Numbered from the stretch's first letter, positions 7,812 to 15,362 are shown. The stretch: 15,362 nt of DNA from Pseudobdellovibrionaceae bacterium (GCA_020635055.1 JACKAN010000028.1:1-15362), one strand, 5' to 3'. Numbers and translations are program-made. The notes: a model not told the origin generated them from the sequence alone.

Positions 7812-9404
7812 CTAAAATAAATGCTTTAATGAATTATCAGAAGTTTGTAGAGCTCTGAACACTCCGTTGGTCCAACCAAATCCATCTTGCAGAGGATATT
7901 CACCGCCACCAGCGGGTAAATGGATATCAATGACATTGTATTTTTCCATCATTTTACCAGTATTTTTAAAAACTTTTTTGTTTAACATCAACCAACGATC
8001 TTTTATTTTCTCTGCTGTTTTATCTAAGCCATAGCGCTTTAAACCCGCATAGGCCATCCATTGATGGGGTGGCCAACCGTTGGGGGCGTCCCATTGTTGT
8101 CCCGTGTTGTGTAGGCTGGTTACAAGTCCACCAGGTTTTAAAAATTGATTTAAGACTACTTTCTCAATTTGTTTCGCTTGATTGTAATCTGCAAGATTTG
8201 TAAAGAGAGGAACGATCATGGCAATAGTTAACTGAGGAGATATTGATTTGGATTTCCAATTGTAATCTCGATAAGTGCCACTGGCTTCATCCCATAAATA
8301 TTTATTTATTAAATTTTTTCTTTTTTCAGCAAGTATTTTGTATTTATTTGCAGAGTCATTATTTTTAGAGAGAGTATAAAATTCGGCCAATTGTAGCTCT
8401 AAGTGATAAAGAAGAGCATTGAGATCAATGGGTATTAATGAAGTGGTTTGTATACTGGCAAAAACATTGGAGTCTGCAAACCATCTAGAGCTGTAATCCC
8501 AACCGGACTCTGCTCCTGCACGCAATTCTCTGAAGGTCTTTTCCATTGGTCTTTTTAAAGTTTTTTTTGCTTCTAAAGCTAAATTTATATCTTCTTTGTA
8601 GGCTTCAGGTCTTGGTTTTTCAAAATCATCCCAATAGCGATTGAGATAAGCATTAGGTTCCACTTGAACCACACGTTTATCAGACATCCAAAAATCATGT
8701 TCTGTTTGTAGAGCGGGTAAGAATTCCAACGCTGATTTTACACCAAAACGATCTTTCCAAAGTGCAATCATCAAAGAGAAAAAAGGAGGTTGGGAGCGCC
8801 CTCTATAGTAATCTCTGTTACCATTAGGAATGCGACCATAAGTGTTTAACAAAAATGCGAAATTTTTAACTACATCTTTAAATAGTTGTTCCTCATTATC
8901 AGCCAAGAGACCCAGTTGAACAAAATAAGAGTCCCAATAGTATATCTCGCGAAATCGACCTCCGGGAACAATATAAGAATAGGGGAGGGGAATTAGTGAT
9001 GAGGCGGGATTTACATTAGTATCAGGTTCTCTTTTAAGGTGGCGCCATAGTTTTTGGATATGTTGTTCAATTTTGTCTTTCTTATTACTTTCAAATTGAG
9101 ATTCGGATACTAAAGGTGGGGCAAAGTGTTTAAAAACAAATTCCTTTAAAACAATTGGATTATTTAAGTCCAATTTTTGGCTCGCCATATTTATTGATTC
9201 TGGAGAAAATAATGGCTCCATATCGACGAAATACTTCGAATCCTCAAAAAGAGGAGCCATTTGAATATGTGCAAAGAGCTGTCCATAAAGATCCGAGGCA
9301 TCTAATTTAGAGATATTCGTATCATTTTTATTTTTACTTATAGAGTTACAAGATGTAATAGGCGCAACAAAACAAAATATGGATATAAGTATGAAAATCT
9401 TCAA
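7812..9404 (-). CDS. treA: Periplasmic/outer-membrane lipoprotein trehalase (GH37)
   Basis: It hydrolyses alpha,alpha-trehalose to two glucose molecules. Both family signatures are intact: PGGRFREIYYWDSYF (147-161) and QQWDAPNGWPPHQW (436-449). ESGWDYSSRW (299-308) carries the expected catalytic acid D303. MEKYN (486-490) carries E487, the likely base by analogy to E. coli TreA D312/E496, recalled from memory. GGGEYPLQDGFGWTNGV (499-515) is also typical. The 530-residue length fits (E. coli TreA 565, TreF 549). Unlike E. coli TreA, the N-terminus is a lipoprotein signal with lipobox ITSC (Cys19), so the enzyme should be membrane-anchored outside the cytoplasm. The start codon is TTG, with an AGAG about 9 nt upstream. 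A stop lies six codons further back with no ATG between. It is downstream of the barrel gene on the same strand (153 nt gap) and convergent with the HD-GYP gene. Confidence 0.94.
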   Translation of the reverse strand: MKIFILISIFCFVAPITSCNSISKNKNDTNISKLDASDLYGQLFAHIQMAPLFEDSKYFVDMEPLFSPESINMASQKLDLNNPIVLKEFVFKHFAPPLVSESQFESNKKDKIEQHIQKLWRHLKREPDTNVNPASSLIPLPYSYIVPGGRFREIYYWDSYFVQLGLLADNEEQLFKDVVKNFAFLLNTYGRIPNGNRDYYRGRSQPPFFSLMIALWKDRFGVKSALEFLPALQTEHDFWMSDKRVVQVEPNAYLNRYWDDFEKPRPEAYKEDINLALEAKKTLKRPMEKTFRELRAGAESGWDYSSRWFADSNVFASIQTTSLIPIDLNALLYHLELQLAEFYTLSKNNDSANKYKILAEKRKNLINKYLWDEASGTYRDYNWKSKSISPQLTIAMIVPLFTNLADYNQAKQIEKVVLNQFLKPGGLVTSLHNTGQQWDAPNGWPPHQWMAYAGLKRYGLDKTAEKIKDRWLMLNKKVFKNTGKMMEKYNVIDIHLPAGGGEYPLQDGFGWTNGVFRALQTSDNSLKHLF

Positions 9405-9557
9405 TAGAATAAACTCTTTTTAAAACTAATTATTGCAATAAAAATACAGAGAATTACTTAAACAATCAAGTTAACAGCTTAATTTAAAGGTATTATTTTT
9501 GAAAGTTGAGCAAGAAGAGTATTCACAAATAACGGATTTACAAATTGATTATAAGAA

Positions 9558-10652
9558 TTATCTTAAATCTGAAATACTTAATCCAATAGATTGAGAATAA
9601 CTTGTAAAGTCTTTGGCTTGGTCATAAGCGGCACTCAGCTTTATAAAACCAAATCGAATTTCTATTCCCATTGTAAAGTGAAATCGAGGCTTAGAATTTA
9701 ATAATCTTGAGGGCTCCTGATAGCCGCCACCTCGCCATATGAATTCAATATCTTTTTTGGAAATAACTTCGAATTCAAAGCCTCCATGCCAAACTGTGAG
9801 TTCGTTTTCTACAATTTTATTTCCTGTATTAAAATTGTCGTTTCCTACTAAATAGGTGTTTTCAGATGGATAATATATGTCAATATCTCCAACTAAATTT
9901 AATCGACTCTTTAGCATCAAGGATAAACCTAAGCTTAATTTGGGGGGTATAACAATGTCTTGAAACCAATTGTAGGTTCCGGATAGGGTTTCATTCAAAT
10001 TTGAATCGATATCATATCTGCGTTCAGGAGAGTATACAATGCCCATTCCCCATTTTCTTTCAGGACGAAAAACCATTCCCAATTGCGGATAAATAAGTTC
10101 CTTTTGATCTTCAGCCAATTCATTTAAAGAACTATCGGAAAAAGACATACTTGCCATTTCTTTATGACAAGTTACACCAATAGATAGAGATTTAGATAGT
10201 CGAAAGGAGACAGCTAAATCTAGACTTTCAATTCTAATTTTTTGTTTACTCGTCGATAAACCACCAAAATCTTCTATGACATCATAAGGGACGGAATAAC
10301 CAAATCCTAAACCTAAAAAGCCAATACGAGTTGCTGCCGCGGTGTAATTAAAGTTATAGGGAATGCCTTCTTTTTCACCATCTAAATTTAAGTCCCCCTC
10401 ACGATTCACAACTCTATTTGTAGAGCTTTGTAAATCAAAGCGCCAACGGGATAGAGCGAGACCTGCTGGATTATAAATAACAGAAGTAGCATCATCAGCT
10501 AAGCAAACAAAGGCTCCACCCATTGCCAAAGTTCGAGTAGATCCTGTTGGAAATAAACCATATGTCCCATAGGCAGGATTCTGTGCATGAACCAAAGAAA
10601 AATTTAAAATTAAAAAAAGAAAGAGTATTATAAACTTAAGTTGTGTAGACAT
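9558..10652 (-). CDS. PorV/FadL-like outer-membrane beta-barrel protein
   Basis: A signal peptide with cleavage after VHA (residue 23) precedes the motif AMGGAFVCLADDATSVIYNP (43-62), followed by AGLA. This motif is characteristic of PorV/UPF0164/FadL-like outer-membrane proteins. The rest consists of alternating amphipathic strands with aromatic girdles and polar loops, for example RIGFLGLGFGYSVP and FHFTMGIEIRFGFIKLSAAY, up to a strand-like C-terminus. The 364-residue length suits a 12- to 14-stranded barrel. FadL relatives import hydrophobic compounds, and PorV relatives serve as secretion-system shuttle or anchor proteins. The sequence does not decide between them and no type IX secretion genes are nearby. 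The ribosome-binding site is weak (GTGAG). The start lies only 28 nt from the divergent barrel gene. Confidence 0.78.
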   Translation of the reverse strand: MSTQLKFIILFLFLILNFSLVHAQNPAYGTYGLFPTGSTRTLAMGGAFVCLADDATSVIYNPAGLALSRWRFDLQSSTNRVVNREGDLNLDGEKEGIPYNFNYTAAATRIGFLGLGFGYSVPYDVIEDFGGLSTSKQKIRIESLDLAVSFRLSKSLSIGVTCHKEMASMSFSDSSLNELAEDQKELIYPQLGMVFRPERKWGMGIVYSPERRYDIDSNLNETLSGTYNWFQDIVIPPKLSLGLSLMLKSRLNLVGDIDIYYPSENTYLVGNDNFNTGNKIVENELTVWHGGFEFEVISKKDIEFIWRGGGYQEPSRLLNSKPRFHFTMGIEIRFGFIKLSAAYDQAKDFTSYSQSIGLSISDLR

Positions 10653-10680
10653 TTTAAAAGGCTCACAGAATAATAATGCT

Positions 10681-11226
10681 ATGAAAAATTATATATTCTT
10701 TTTATTCATTTGGCTTCTATGTTTTGATAAAGCCTTGGCTAAAGTCGAACTCGCAGTGGAACCTTATTTAGGATATAGCGAATTGTCATTGACCACCAAT
10801 GGTTTTACTGAAAAGAAAATGGCGGCTGTTCTTGGTGGAAAAGGTGGTTTGGAAATAGATAAGATTTTTTTAGCTTTGGATTTTCATTTTGGCGGTCCTT
10901 ATCTACTTGAAGACAATAATAATGATTATACAAATTATATGTGGGGATTGGGAGCTGCCTATGATTTTAAAAAAGCACGTATTTTTGCTGGATACTATTT
11001 TACAAATGTCCTAGATGATATCGAACGAAACATACGTTATACGGGAAGTGCATATAAATTCTCAATGGGATTGAATTTTGAATCTAAGCTGTCCTTTAAT
11101 GTTGATGTTGTATTGCAAAACTATAACAAAATTGAAGGATTAGGTTCCCTTGGAAACTCAATTCCATTTTCATATCAAGGAAAAGTGGTATTCTTTTCGA
11201 TCAGTGCCCCATTGTCCATTAAGTGA
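10681..11226 (+). CDS. Small outer-membrane beta-barrel protein
   Basis: A 20-residue signal peptide ends in ALA, leaving about 161 mature residues. These show regular alternating strands such as VELAVEPYLGY, IFLALDFHFGG, MWGLGAAYDF, ARIFAGYYFT, YKFSMGLNFE, LSFNVDVVLQNY and GKVVFFSISAPL. The pattern and length suit an eight-stranded OmpX/OmpW-type barrel. I recognise no specific family, and the function could be adhesion, permeability or structural. No good Shine-Dalgarno precedes the ATG. The promoter must overlap the start of the divergent PorV-like gene, because only 28 nt separate them. The gene converges on the PhoD-like gene with a 9-nt gap. Confidence 0.75.
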   Translation: MKNYIFFLFIWLLCFDKALAKVELAVEPYLGYSELSLTTNGFTEKKMAAVLGGKGGLEIDKIFLALDFHFGGPYLLEDNNNDYTNYMWGLGAAYDFKKARIFAGYYFTNVLDDIERNIRYTGSAYKFSMGLNFESKLSFNVDVVLQNYNKIEGLGSLGNSIPFSYQGKVVFFSISAPLSIK

Positions 11227-11246
11227 TGAGGACCTTTATTTTTTAA
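11214..11246 (+). terminator. Weak candidate intrinsic terminator across the stop of the small barrel gene
   Basis: GTCC (11214-11217) can pair with GGAC (11230-11233), with inner CAT/ATG pairing across a bulge. The run CTTTATTTTTTAA follows. The stem is short and contains the stop codon of the barrel gene, so this is tentative. Confidence 0.25.
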
Positions 11247-12600
11247 TAACCAATTGTTTACTAAAAAAAGGCTCTTCTTGTTTGGGTCCTATGGATTTAG
11301 CTGTTATGTGCCACTCTTTTTTGTCGTCTATGTAACTATCTATATAAATAAAATTGTATTCTTTAACAGCGACCAATCTTTTTTCATTAGGAAAAAACTC
11401 TTCTTGATTTTCATTGGCCCTGTATAAAAAGGAATGCAAAGGGCTCGAAGTGATTTCAAATGTTCTATAACCTAGTAACTCATCTTCTAGAGTCATAATT
11501 TCGCTAAAATGAGCATCACCAGATAAAAAAGCAAGAGGTGAAGGTACAGTTCTAAAGTCCTTCATAAGCAAAGTGAATTGATTTGGGAAATCAATCATTA
11601 AAGATTCATTCACTTTTTTCCCATTTTTAAGAGTAAATGCAGGTGCAAAAAATTGGCTGCCAGCAATTATCCATGTTGGTAGATTTTCACCTTTTAATTT
11701 ATTCAATATCCATTGATGTTGAGTTTTTCCAAGATAAGCATTATTATTTTTAGAGTTAATTTTTTCTCTATAAAATCGGTTATCTATCAAAATAAATCGT
11801 TGGCCGAAACCTTTAAATTCTGAGTAAATTTCATTTTTAGGAATAGAATATGTACTGTTTAAATCCAAACCCGTAAAAAAAGCTTTAAAGACCTTCTTAG
11901 ATGTGTTTTTATTTGGAAAATATTTGTCAGAATCATTGGCACCAAAATCATGATCGTCCCAAGTAGCAAGTACGGGGGTAAGATATTTTTGTTGATACAA
12001 AGGGGTTTTTCTTAGGCTATCAATATATCTTTGCCAAATATCAAAAGATTTTACATTTTTAGATGAAACTAAATTTAGGTCATCAACATAAACATTGTCC
12101 CCAATCAGTAAAATCAAATCGGGTTTTAAACTAAGTAGTTGTTGCCAAATGCGGTCACGAATATGATTGAAGCGGTGGTTGTCAGACATGCAGGAAGCCA
12201 CTACAAACTGTACATTTTTCTTATCTAAATTTAAAGTTGAAAAAAATCTTCTATCCACTTCTGCTTTAAATCTATCATCGGTCACAACCAACTCATAAAT
12301 CACATTGGGTTGTAAACGTGAGAGACTCAATTTATCAATGAGCCAGTGGTGAGCTTGCCCACTACTAACAGTTTGATATAGTTTTAATGCTCCCACTTTT
12401 TGGCCAGCTAACTCAATATGATAGCTATATTTTGCTTCTTTTCCCTTTAAAACATTGATGTATGTATCGGTTTCATTAGTAGCTGTTTGGATAATTGTTA
12501 AATAACCTGCATGTGGATTAGCGTCTAAAGTCCAATCCTTTTTAGGTGTGGTACATGAAAACATAAAGATTGAAAAAGCAAATAGAACAAATTTTTTCAT
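11236..12600 (-). CDS. PhoD-like alkaline phosphatase/phosphodiesterase lipoprotein
   Basis: The signal sequence ends in a lipobox MFSC (Cys16). Residues about 20-125 form a beta-rich N-terminal domain like that preceding the catalytic domain of PhoD-family enzymes. The catalytic domain has VVASC (133-137, a possible iron-binding Cys137), LIGDNVYVDD (165-174), TWDDHDFGANDSD (213-225), IIAGSQ (311-316) and SGDAHFSE (360-367). These are the usual PhoD metal-site motifs in order. It would hydrolyse phosphate mono- or diesters at the cell envelope, perhaps nucleotides, phospholipids or teichoic-type polymers. The substrate is not readable from sequence. The start is supported by AAGGGA about 8 nt upstream, followed by AGGA. 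It is divergent from the rhomboid gene (44 nt). I see no Pho-box-like motif there. Confidence 0.9.
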   Translation of the reverse strand: MKKFVLFAFSIFMFSCTTPKKDWTLDANPHAGYLTIIQTATNETDTYINVLKGKEAKYSYHIELAGQKVGALKLYQTVSSGQAHHWLIDKLSLSRLQPNVIYELVVTDDRFKAEVDRRFFSTLNLDKKNVQFVVASCMSDNHRFNHIRDRIWQQLLSLKPDLILLIGDNVYVDDLNLVSSKNVKSFDIWQRYIDSLRKTPLYQQKYLTPVLATWDDHDFGANDSDKYFPNKNTSKKVFKAFFTGLDLNSTYSIPKNEIYSEFKGFGQRFILIDNRFYREKINSKNNNAYLGKTQHQWILNKLKGENLPTWIIAGSQFFAPAFTLKNGKKVNESLMIDFPNQFTLLMKDFRTVPSPLAFLSGDAHFSEIMTLEDELLGYRTFEITSSPLHSFLYRANENQEEFFPNEKRLVAVKEYNFIYIDSYIDDKKEWHITAKSIGPKQEEPFFSKQLVIKK

Positions 12601-12644
12601 TTTTCCTGTCCCTTTTGGGTCTAAATGATATATAGTGACTTAAC

Positions 12645-13286
12645 ATGTATAAGTTTAGACGTCATCGAAAACCTTTCATCATTCCCTGTTTGATTTTCAT
12701 AAATATTGTTGTTTATTTAATGTGGGTTTCAAAACTAACAACTCCTAACTTTATGGAACTCAACTTCCTAATTAGTTGGAAATTGCTTGTTGATGGCCGT
12801 TATTGGGATCTAATAACTCCAGCTTTTTCGCATAATATGTTTTTTCATTTATTTTTAAATATGTTCGTCCTCAGTAGTTTTGGTGGATTTATGGAAACTT
12901 TTATGGGACGACGAAGAATCTTATTCTTTTATCTAATTGCTGGATTTGCGGGCAACTTAGCTCATGCTATTACTTCCAATTTTTTACTTAGAGAGCCAGA
13001 ATTGCCAGCATTGGGGGCTTCAGGCGCTGTGGCCGGAATTATTCTGTTATTTTCTCTTATCTTTCCCAAGGAAAAAATATTGTTTTTTGGTATAATACCT
13101 GTACCCGCTATTGTAGGAGCACTAGGTTTTGTTGGATTCGATTTGTGGGGATTGTATACTCAGAGCCAAGGTGGTGGATTGCCTATTGGCCATGGCGCAC
13201 ATTTGGGTGGAGCTTTCGCAGGCATAATATATTTCTTTTTCTTGAGAAGAAAAAGTAGAAAAGCTTTACTCTTAAATAGGATTTAG
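12645..13286 (+). CDS. Rhomboid-family intramembrane serine protease
   Basis: This 213-residue protein has about six hydrophobic segments and the full rhomboid catalytic layout. H68 and N72 lie in HNMFFHLFLNM, the nucleophile Ser126 in GASGA (124-128), and the catalytic His186 in GHGAHLGGA (182-190). A glycine-rich last helix follows. It should cleave transmembrane substrates within the inner membrane. The size matches the minimal six-helix bacterial core. The N-terminus is short and positively charged (MYKFRRHRKPF), with no extra cytoplasmic domain. The Shine-Dalgarno is weak. The next gene starts 5 nt after the stop, so an operon is likely, and the two-helix product of that gene is a candidate partner or substrate. 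Confidence 0.93.
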   Translation: MYKFRRHRKPFIIPCLIFINIVVYLMWVSKLTTPNFMELNFLISWKLLVDGRYWDLITPAFSHNMFFHLFLNMFVLSSFGGFMETFMGRRRILFFYLIAGFAGNLAHAITSNFLLREPELPALGASGAVAGIILLFSLIFPKEKILFFGIIPVPAIVGALGFVGFDLWGLYTQSQGGGLPIGHGAHLGGAFAGIIYFFFLRRKSRKALLLNRI

Positions 13287-13291
13287 GTTTT

Positions 13292-13783
13292 ATGAACAAG
13301 AGCGATTGTGATGTATTTTTTAAGCAGCAAATGAAAAGCGTGAAAAAACTAATTTTGTTAATTTTAATTTCACTAATTGCTGTATTAATACTTTTATTTG
13401 TAAAAGAATTTCCCTTGTCAATTCAAAGATCCTGGTTATTGGTACCAACTTTGCTTATAATTGTTTTTAGTATTCTAGGTATTTTACGATTGAATAAAAG
13501 AATGAAGTATTTTTCTAAAATATTGAATAATTCTAATTTCAATCATGGAAAGTTTAAGCTAACTAATCAAAACGCTTTGCAAAAGGGTATTGAGCTTTTA
13601 GCTGAAGTCAGAATCGGTAGTGAAAGTTGGGAGCTTCATGTCTTCCCACCCAATTTTTCCAGAGATAGCTTGAGCAATGAAGTACAAAATGTGGAAGTGC
13701 TCTTAGACCATGAAAAGCGTCCTGCAATATTAAAGACGGCAATGGGATGTTTGTTTGTATGTTCAGCTCGTCTAGGAAGATAG
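13292..13783 (+). CDS. Two-helix membrane protein of unknown function, rhomboid operon partner
   Basis: This 163-residue protein has transmembrane segments at about 18-38 and 47-66, joined by a short loop. The basic residues RLNKRMK follow the second segment, which suggests that both ends are cytoplasmic. The C-terminal soluble domain (about 85-163) is beta-rich: KFKLTN, IELLAEVRIGSESWELHVFP, VEVLLDHEKRPAILKTAMG, CLFVCSA. It begins 5 nt after the rhomboid stop, with an AGG a few bases before the ATG, so translation is probably coupled. I recognise no named family. It might be a rhomboid substrate or adaptor, but only the proximity supports this. Confidence 0.7.
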   Translation: MNKSDCDVFFKQQMKSVKKLILLILISLIAVLILLFVKEFPLSIQRSWLLVPTLLIIVFSILGILRLNKRMKYFSKILNNSNFNHGKFKLTNQNALQKGIELLAEVRIGSESWELHVFPPNFSRDSLSNEVQNVEVLLDHEKRPAILKTAMGCLFVCSARLGR

Positions 13784-13897
13784 ACCGACAAACAGCTTAA
13801 CTTTAGTCTTGTTTCTTGACGTCTTGATCTTATTAGTTCAAAACTTTGCAAACTATATCCGATAAAACACTAGATCGAAGAAAATTATGGAGAAAAC

Positions 13898-15151
13898 ATG
13901 TTAATATCTAAGCGAAACATATTAATTATATTTTTTTTGGGATACACCTTCACTTGTAAATTAGCATTTTCACAAGTGAAGTGTGATCCGGAAGCTACAT
14001 TAGGATCTATGTACCATAGTATTGTACAAAATGTCTGTTACCTACATCATGCGGGTTATATAAAAGTTCAGTCTAATGAGACCAAGTATTTGGAGTGTTC
14101 ATTCGTTTATGCTTTGGGAGCTTTAGGTGGTGGTGCTTCTTTTTGGGCGGGGAAGAAAATAGGGGGGCCTGCACTTTCAAGTGATTTTAAGTTAATTGAA
14201 AATAATCCAAGGAATAAAGCAATGTTTACAGAGCTTTTTAAATTAAGCAGAGACCAATGGAAAGATGGTCGTCAAGGAAGACAGTATCTTTATCGAGAAA
14301 TCCTAAATAAAATGGATGAATATCCAAATCGAGATGTAAATTTAATATATAATTCGCTTCATCATACTGATGATGTTAAAATAAAAGGTCCATTAAAAAT
14401 TTCAAAAATATCTTCACGTTTTCTTACTCGCATTGGTTCAGCAGCTGTCTTCGCAGGACTAGCTGGATTTAATCTTGCCGCCATAGATGGTTTGTTTAAT
14501 CCTCGAAGTGTGGCATGTGATCAAGAAAGTGATAAACAATATATGAAGTTTGCTGATGTAGACCGCGATAACGAATGCAAAATAGTTAAAAAAATAAGTC
14601 CAAAAACAATAGAGCTTCTTAGTCTTGATAGTGAAGATCAAATCAAGATCTTGAAAGAAAATCGGCATCTTTGCCAAGATCTTGCAGACCTTTCATCTTA
14701 TTTAGACAAAGAAACAAACGAGCTTTTACAACCAGAACACGAAGTTCTATCTTGCAACGAAAATAATGAGCCGAATAAATTCAGGCTTAAGTGGGCTGAT
14801 AAAAGTAATTCAGAAGTTTCAGTACAAAAAAATGGCGATCTAGTTATAACTTCAGATCACAATAAAACACAAACATACCTCGTTGACATGTATAAAGAAG
14901 GCGACACATTAAGAATGTCTGATGTCACCATACGTAAATCTGGTTTTGCCGATCAAGAAATTTCACCATTGATGTTAACTAATGGAAATAAGAAATATGG
15001 AGTTCTTTTAAAGAACGAACTGGCATTTGCTTCAAAAAATGCCTTTGTTACAAGTATGTTAACTCGCAATTTATCTGGCGTCTGCGATAAATTCATGGCT
15101 ATCTCAAAAAATAAAAATCGAAACGTAAAACCTGCCACAGAAGTTAATTAA
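13898..15151 (+). CDS. Secreted cysteine-rich protein of unknown function
   Basis: A signal peptide (about 1-26, ending AFSQ) leads a mature protein of about 391 residues. It has eight cysteines, at 29, 47, 67, 207, 227, 259, 286 and 396, which suggests up to four disulfides in the periplasm or outside the cell. Two glycine/alanine-rich hydrophobic stretches, VYALGALGGGASFWAG (70-85) and RIGSAAVFAGLAGFNLAA (178-195), have GxxxG-like spacing. They could insert in a membrane or pack together. The C-terminal third (290-375) looks like a beta domain (KFRLKWADKSNSEVSVQKNG, TYLVDMYKEGDTLRM). GGAG five bases before the ATG is the best ribosome-binding site in this run. A 114-nt gap separates it from the upstream gene, so it may have its own promoter. 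I recognise no family. Confidence 0.72.
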   Translation: MLISKRNILIIFFLGYTFTCKLAFSQVKCDPEATLGSMYHSIVQNVCYLHHAGYIKVQSNETKYLECSFVYALGALGGGASFWAGKKIGGPALSSDFKLIENNPRNKAMFTELFKLSRDQWKDGRQGRQYLYREILNKMDEYPNRDVNLIYNSLHHTDDVKIKGPLKISKISSRFLTRIGSAAVFAGLAGFNLAAIDGLFNPRSVACDQESDKQYMKFADVDRDNECKIVKKISPKTIELLSLDSEDQIKILKENRHLCQDLADLSSYLDKETNELLQPEHEVLSCNENNEPNKFRLKWADKSNSEVSVQKNGDLVITSDHNKTQTYLVDMYKEGDTLRMSDVTIRKSGFADQEISPLMLTNGNKKYGVLLKNELAFASKNAFVTSMLTRNLSGVCDKFMAISKNKNRNVKPATEVN

Positions 15152-15169
15152 TACTAGAGTTCCTAATCA

Positions 15170-15349
15170 ATGTGCTCAACGAAAGTTTTGGTGGTTGGTG
15201 AAGTGGGTAAAATCAAATGGGCAAATCGTCTAGTAGATTTGGTTTGGCAATTTGGGCAAACAATTATGAATTATGTGAGTTATACGTATTCGTATTTATG
15301 TTGTTCGTATTTATTTCAAAATGATACGATTGTCACATATTCATTTTGA
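15170..15349 (+). CDS. Possible small ORF (59 residues), doubtful
   Basis: ATG at 15170 runs to TGA at 15347-15349 and encodes MCSTKVLVVGEVGKIKWANR and onward, ending in a tyrosine- and cysteine-rich stretch (NYVSYTYSYLCCSYLF). No good Shine-Dalgarno precedes it, and the unusual second half includes codons made by an 11-bp direct repeat. It fills most of the otherwise empty 211 nt at the right edge. This may be chance, with the region instead holding regulatory DNA for a gene beyond the window. Confidence 0.25.
   Translation: MCSTKVLVVGEVGKIKWANRLVDLVWQFGQTIMNYVSYTYSYLCCSYLFQNDTIVTYSF
15289..15314. repeat. 11-bp direct repeat, TTCGTATTTAT
   Basis: TTCGTATTTAT occurs at 15289-15299 and again at 15304-15314, a 15-bp period. 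A further GTATTCGTAT overlap lies just upstream. It sits near the right edge, after the secreted-protein gene. The role is unknown. It could be a protein-binding site or low-complexity DNA. Confidence 0.35.
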
Positions 15350-15362
15350 TTAATCTTTTAAC

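Noticed and set aside
9499..9594. Short ORF (TTG start, about 31 codons) upstream of the trehalase gene, overlapping the end of the PorV-like gene
   Set aside because: It is very short, has a non-ATG start and lies antisense to a real gene end. Its protein-like composition alone is not enough.
9558..10652. Type IX secretion PorV assignment
   Set aside because: The motif fits the wider PorV/UPF0164/FadL group, and no other type IX component is nearby, so only a general barrel call is justified.
13784..13897. Promoter before the secreted-protein gene (TTGACG near 13816)
   Set aside because: A -35-like hexamer is present, but no acceptable -10 box lies 16-18 nt downstream, so I do not call it.
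1..15362. Mobile element, prophage, CRISPR array, toxin-antitoxin or secondary-metabolite cluster
   Set aside because: No transposase, integrase, phage structural gene, regular spaced repeats or biosynthetic enzymes were seen on either strand.

Overview
The window is AT-rich DNA from a Gram-negative bacterium. The evidence is three lipoproteins with clear lipoboxes, two outer-membrane beta-barrel proteins and an OmpA-type peptidoglycan-binding domain. The mix of a degenerate receiver, an HD-GYP phosphodiesterase, many envelope proteins and low GC suggests a member of the Bdellovibrionota (Bdellovibrio/Bacteriovorax-like). This is inference from style, because there is no rRNA or marker gene. 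I see no mobile element, CRISPR array, tRNA or rRNA. The region looks like chromosomal envelope and signalling genes.

Layout. (1) 2-3599, + strand: a large membrane ATPase, cut by the left edge, overlaps by 8 nt a compact MscS-type channel. The ATPase has a long coiled coil, several membrane segments, a P-loop ATPase and a winged-helix-like tail. (2) 3610-5037, - strand: an OmpA-domain lipoprotein, convergent with the channel. (3) 5284-7806, + strand: a degenerate receiver ORF, then an HD-GYP/ankyrin ORF in the same frame, separated by one TAA codon that cuts through a small domain. (4) 7812-9404, - strand: a GH37 trehalase lipoprotein. (5) 9558-10652 (-) and 10681-11226 (+): two divergent outer-membrane barrel genes whose start codons are 28 nt apart. 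(6) 11236-12600, - strand: a PhoD-like metallophosphatase lipoprotein. (7) 12645-15151, + strand: a rhomboid protease, a two-helix membrane protein and a secreted cysteine-rich protein, followed by a possible small ORF.

How they may work together. Nearly every product is in or on the envelope. Several fit osmotic or envelope homeostasis: a mechanosensitive channel, a peptidoglycan-anchored lipoprotein and a trehalase that degrades an osmolyte. The HD-GYP unit would lower cyclic-di-GMP if active. The most unusual unit is the first. Its large subunit resembles the sensor and membrane part of an MscK/KefA-type channel whose pore domain has been replaced by a cytoplasmic ATPase, and the missing pore is encoded by the next, overlapping gene. 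This would be a candidate nucleotide-regulated MscS channel.
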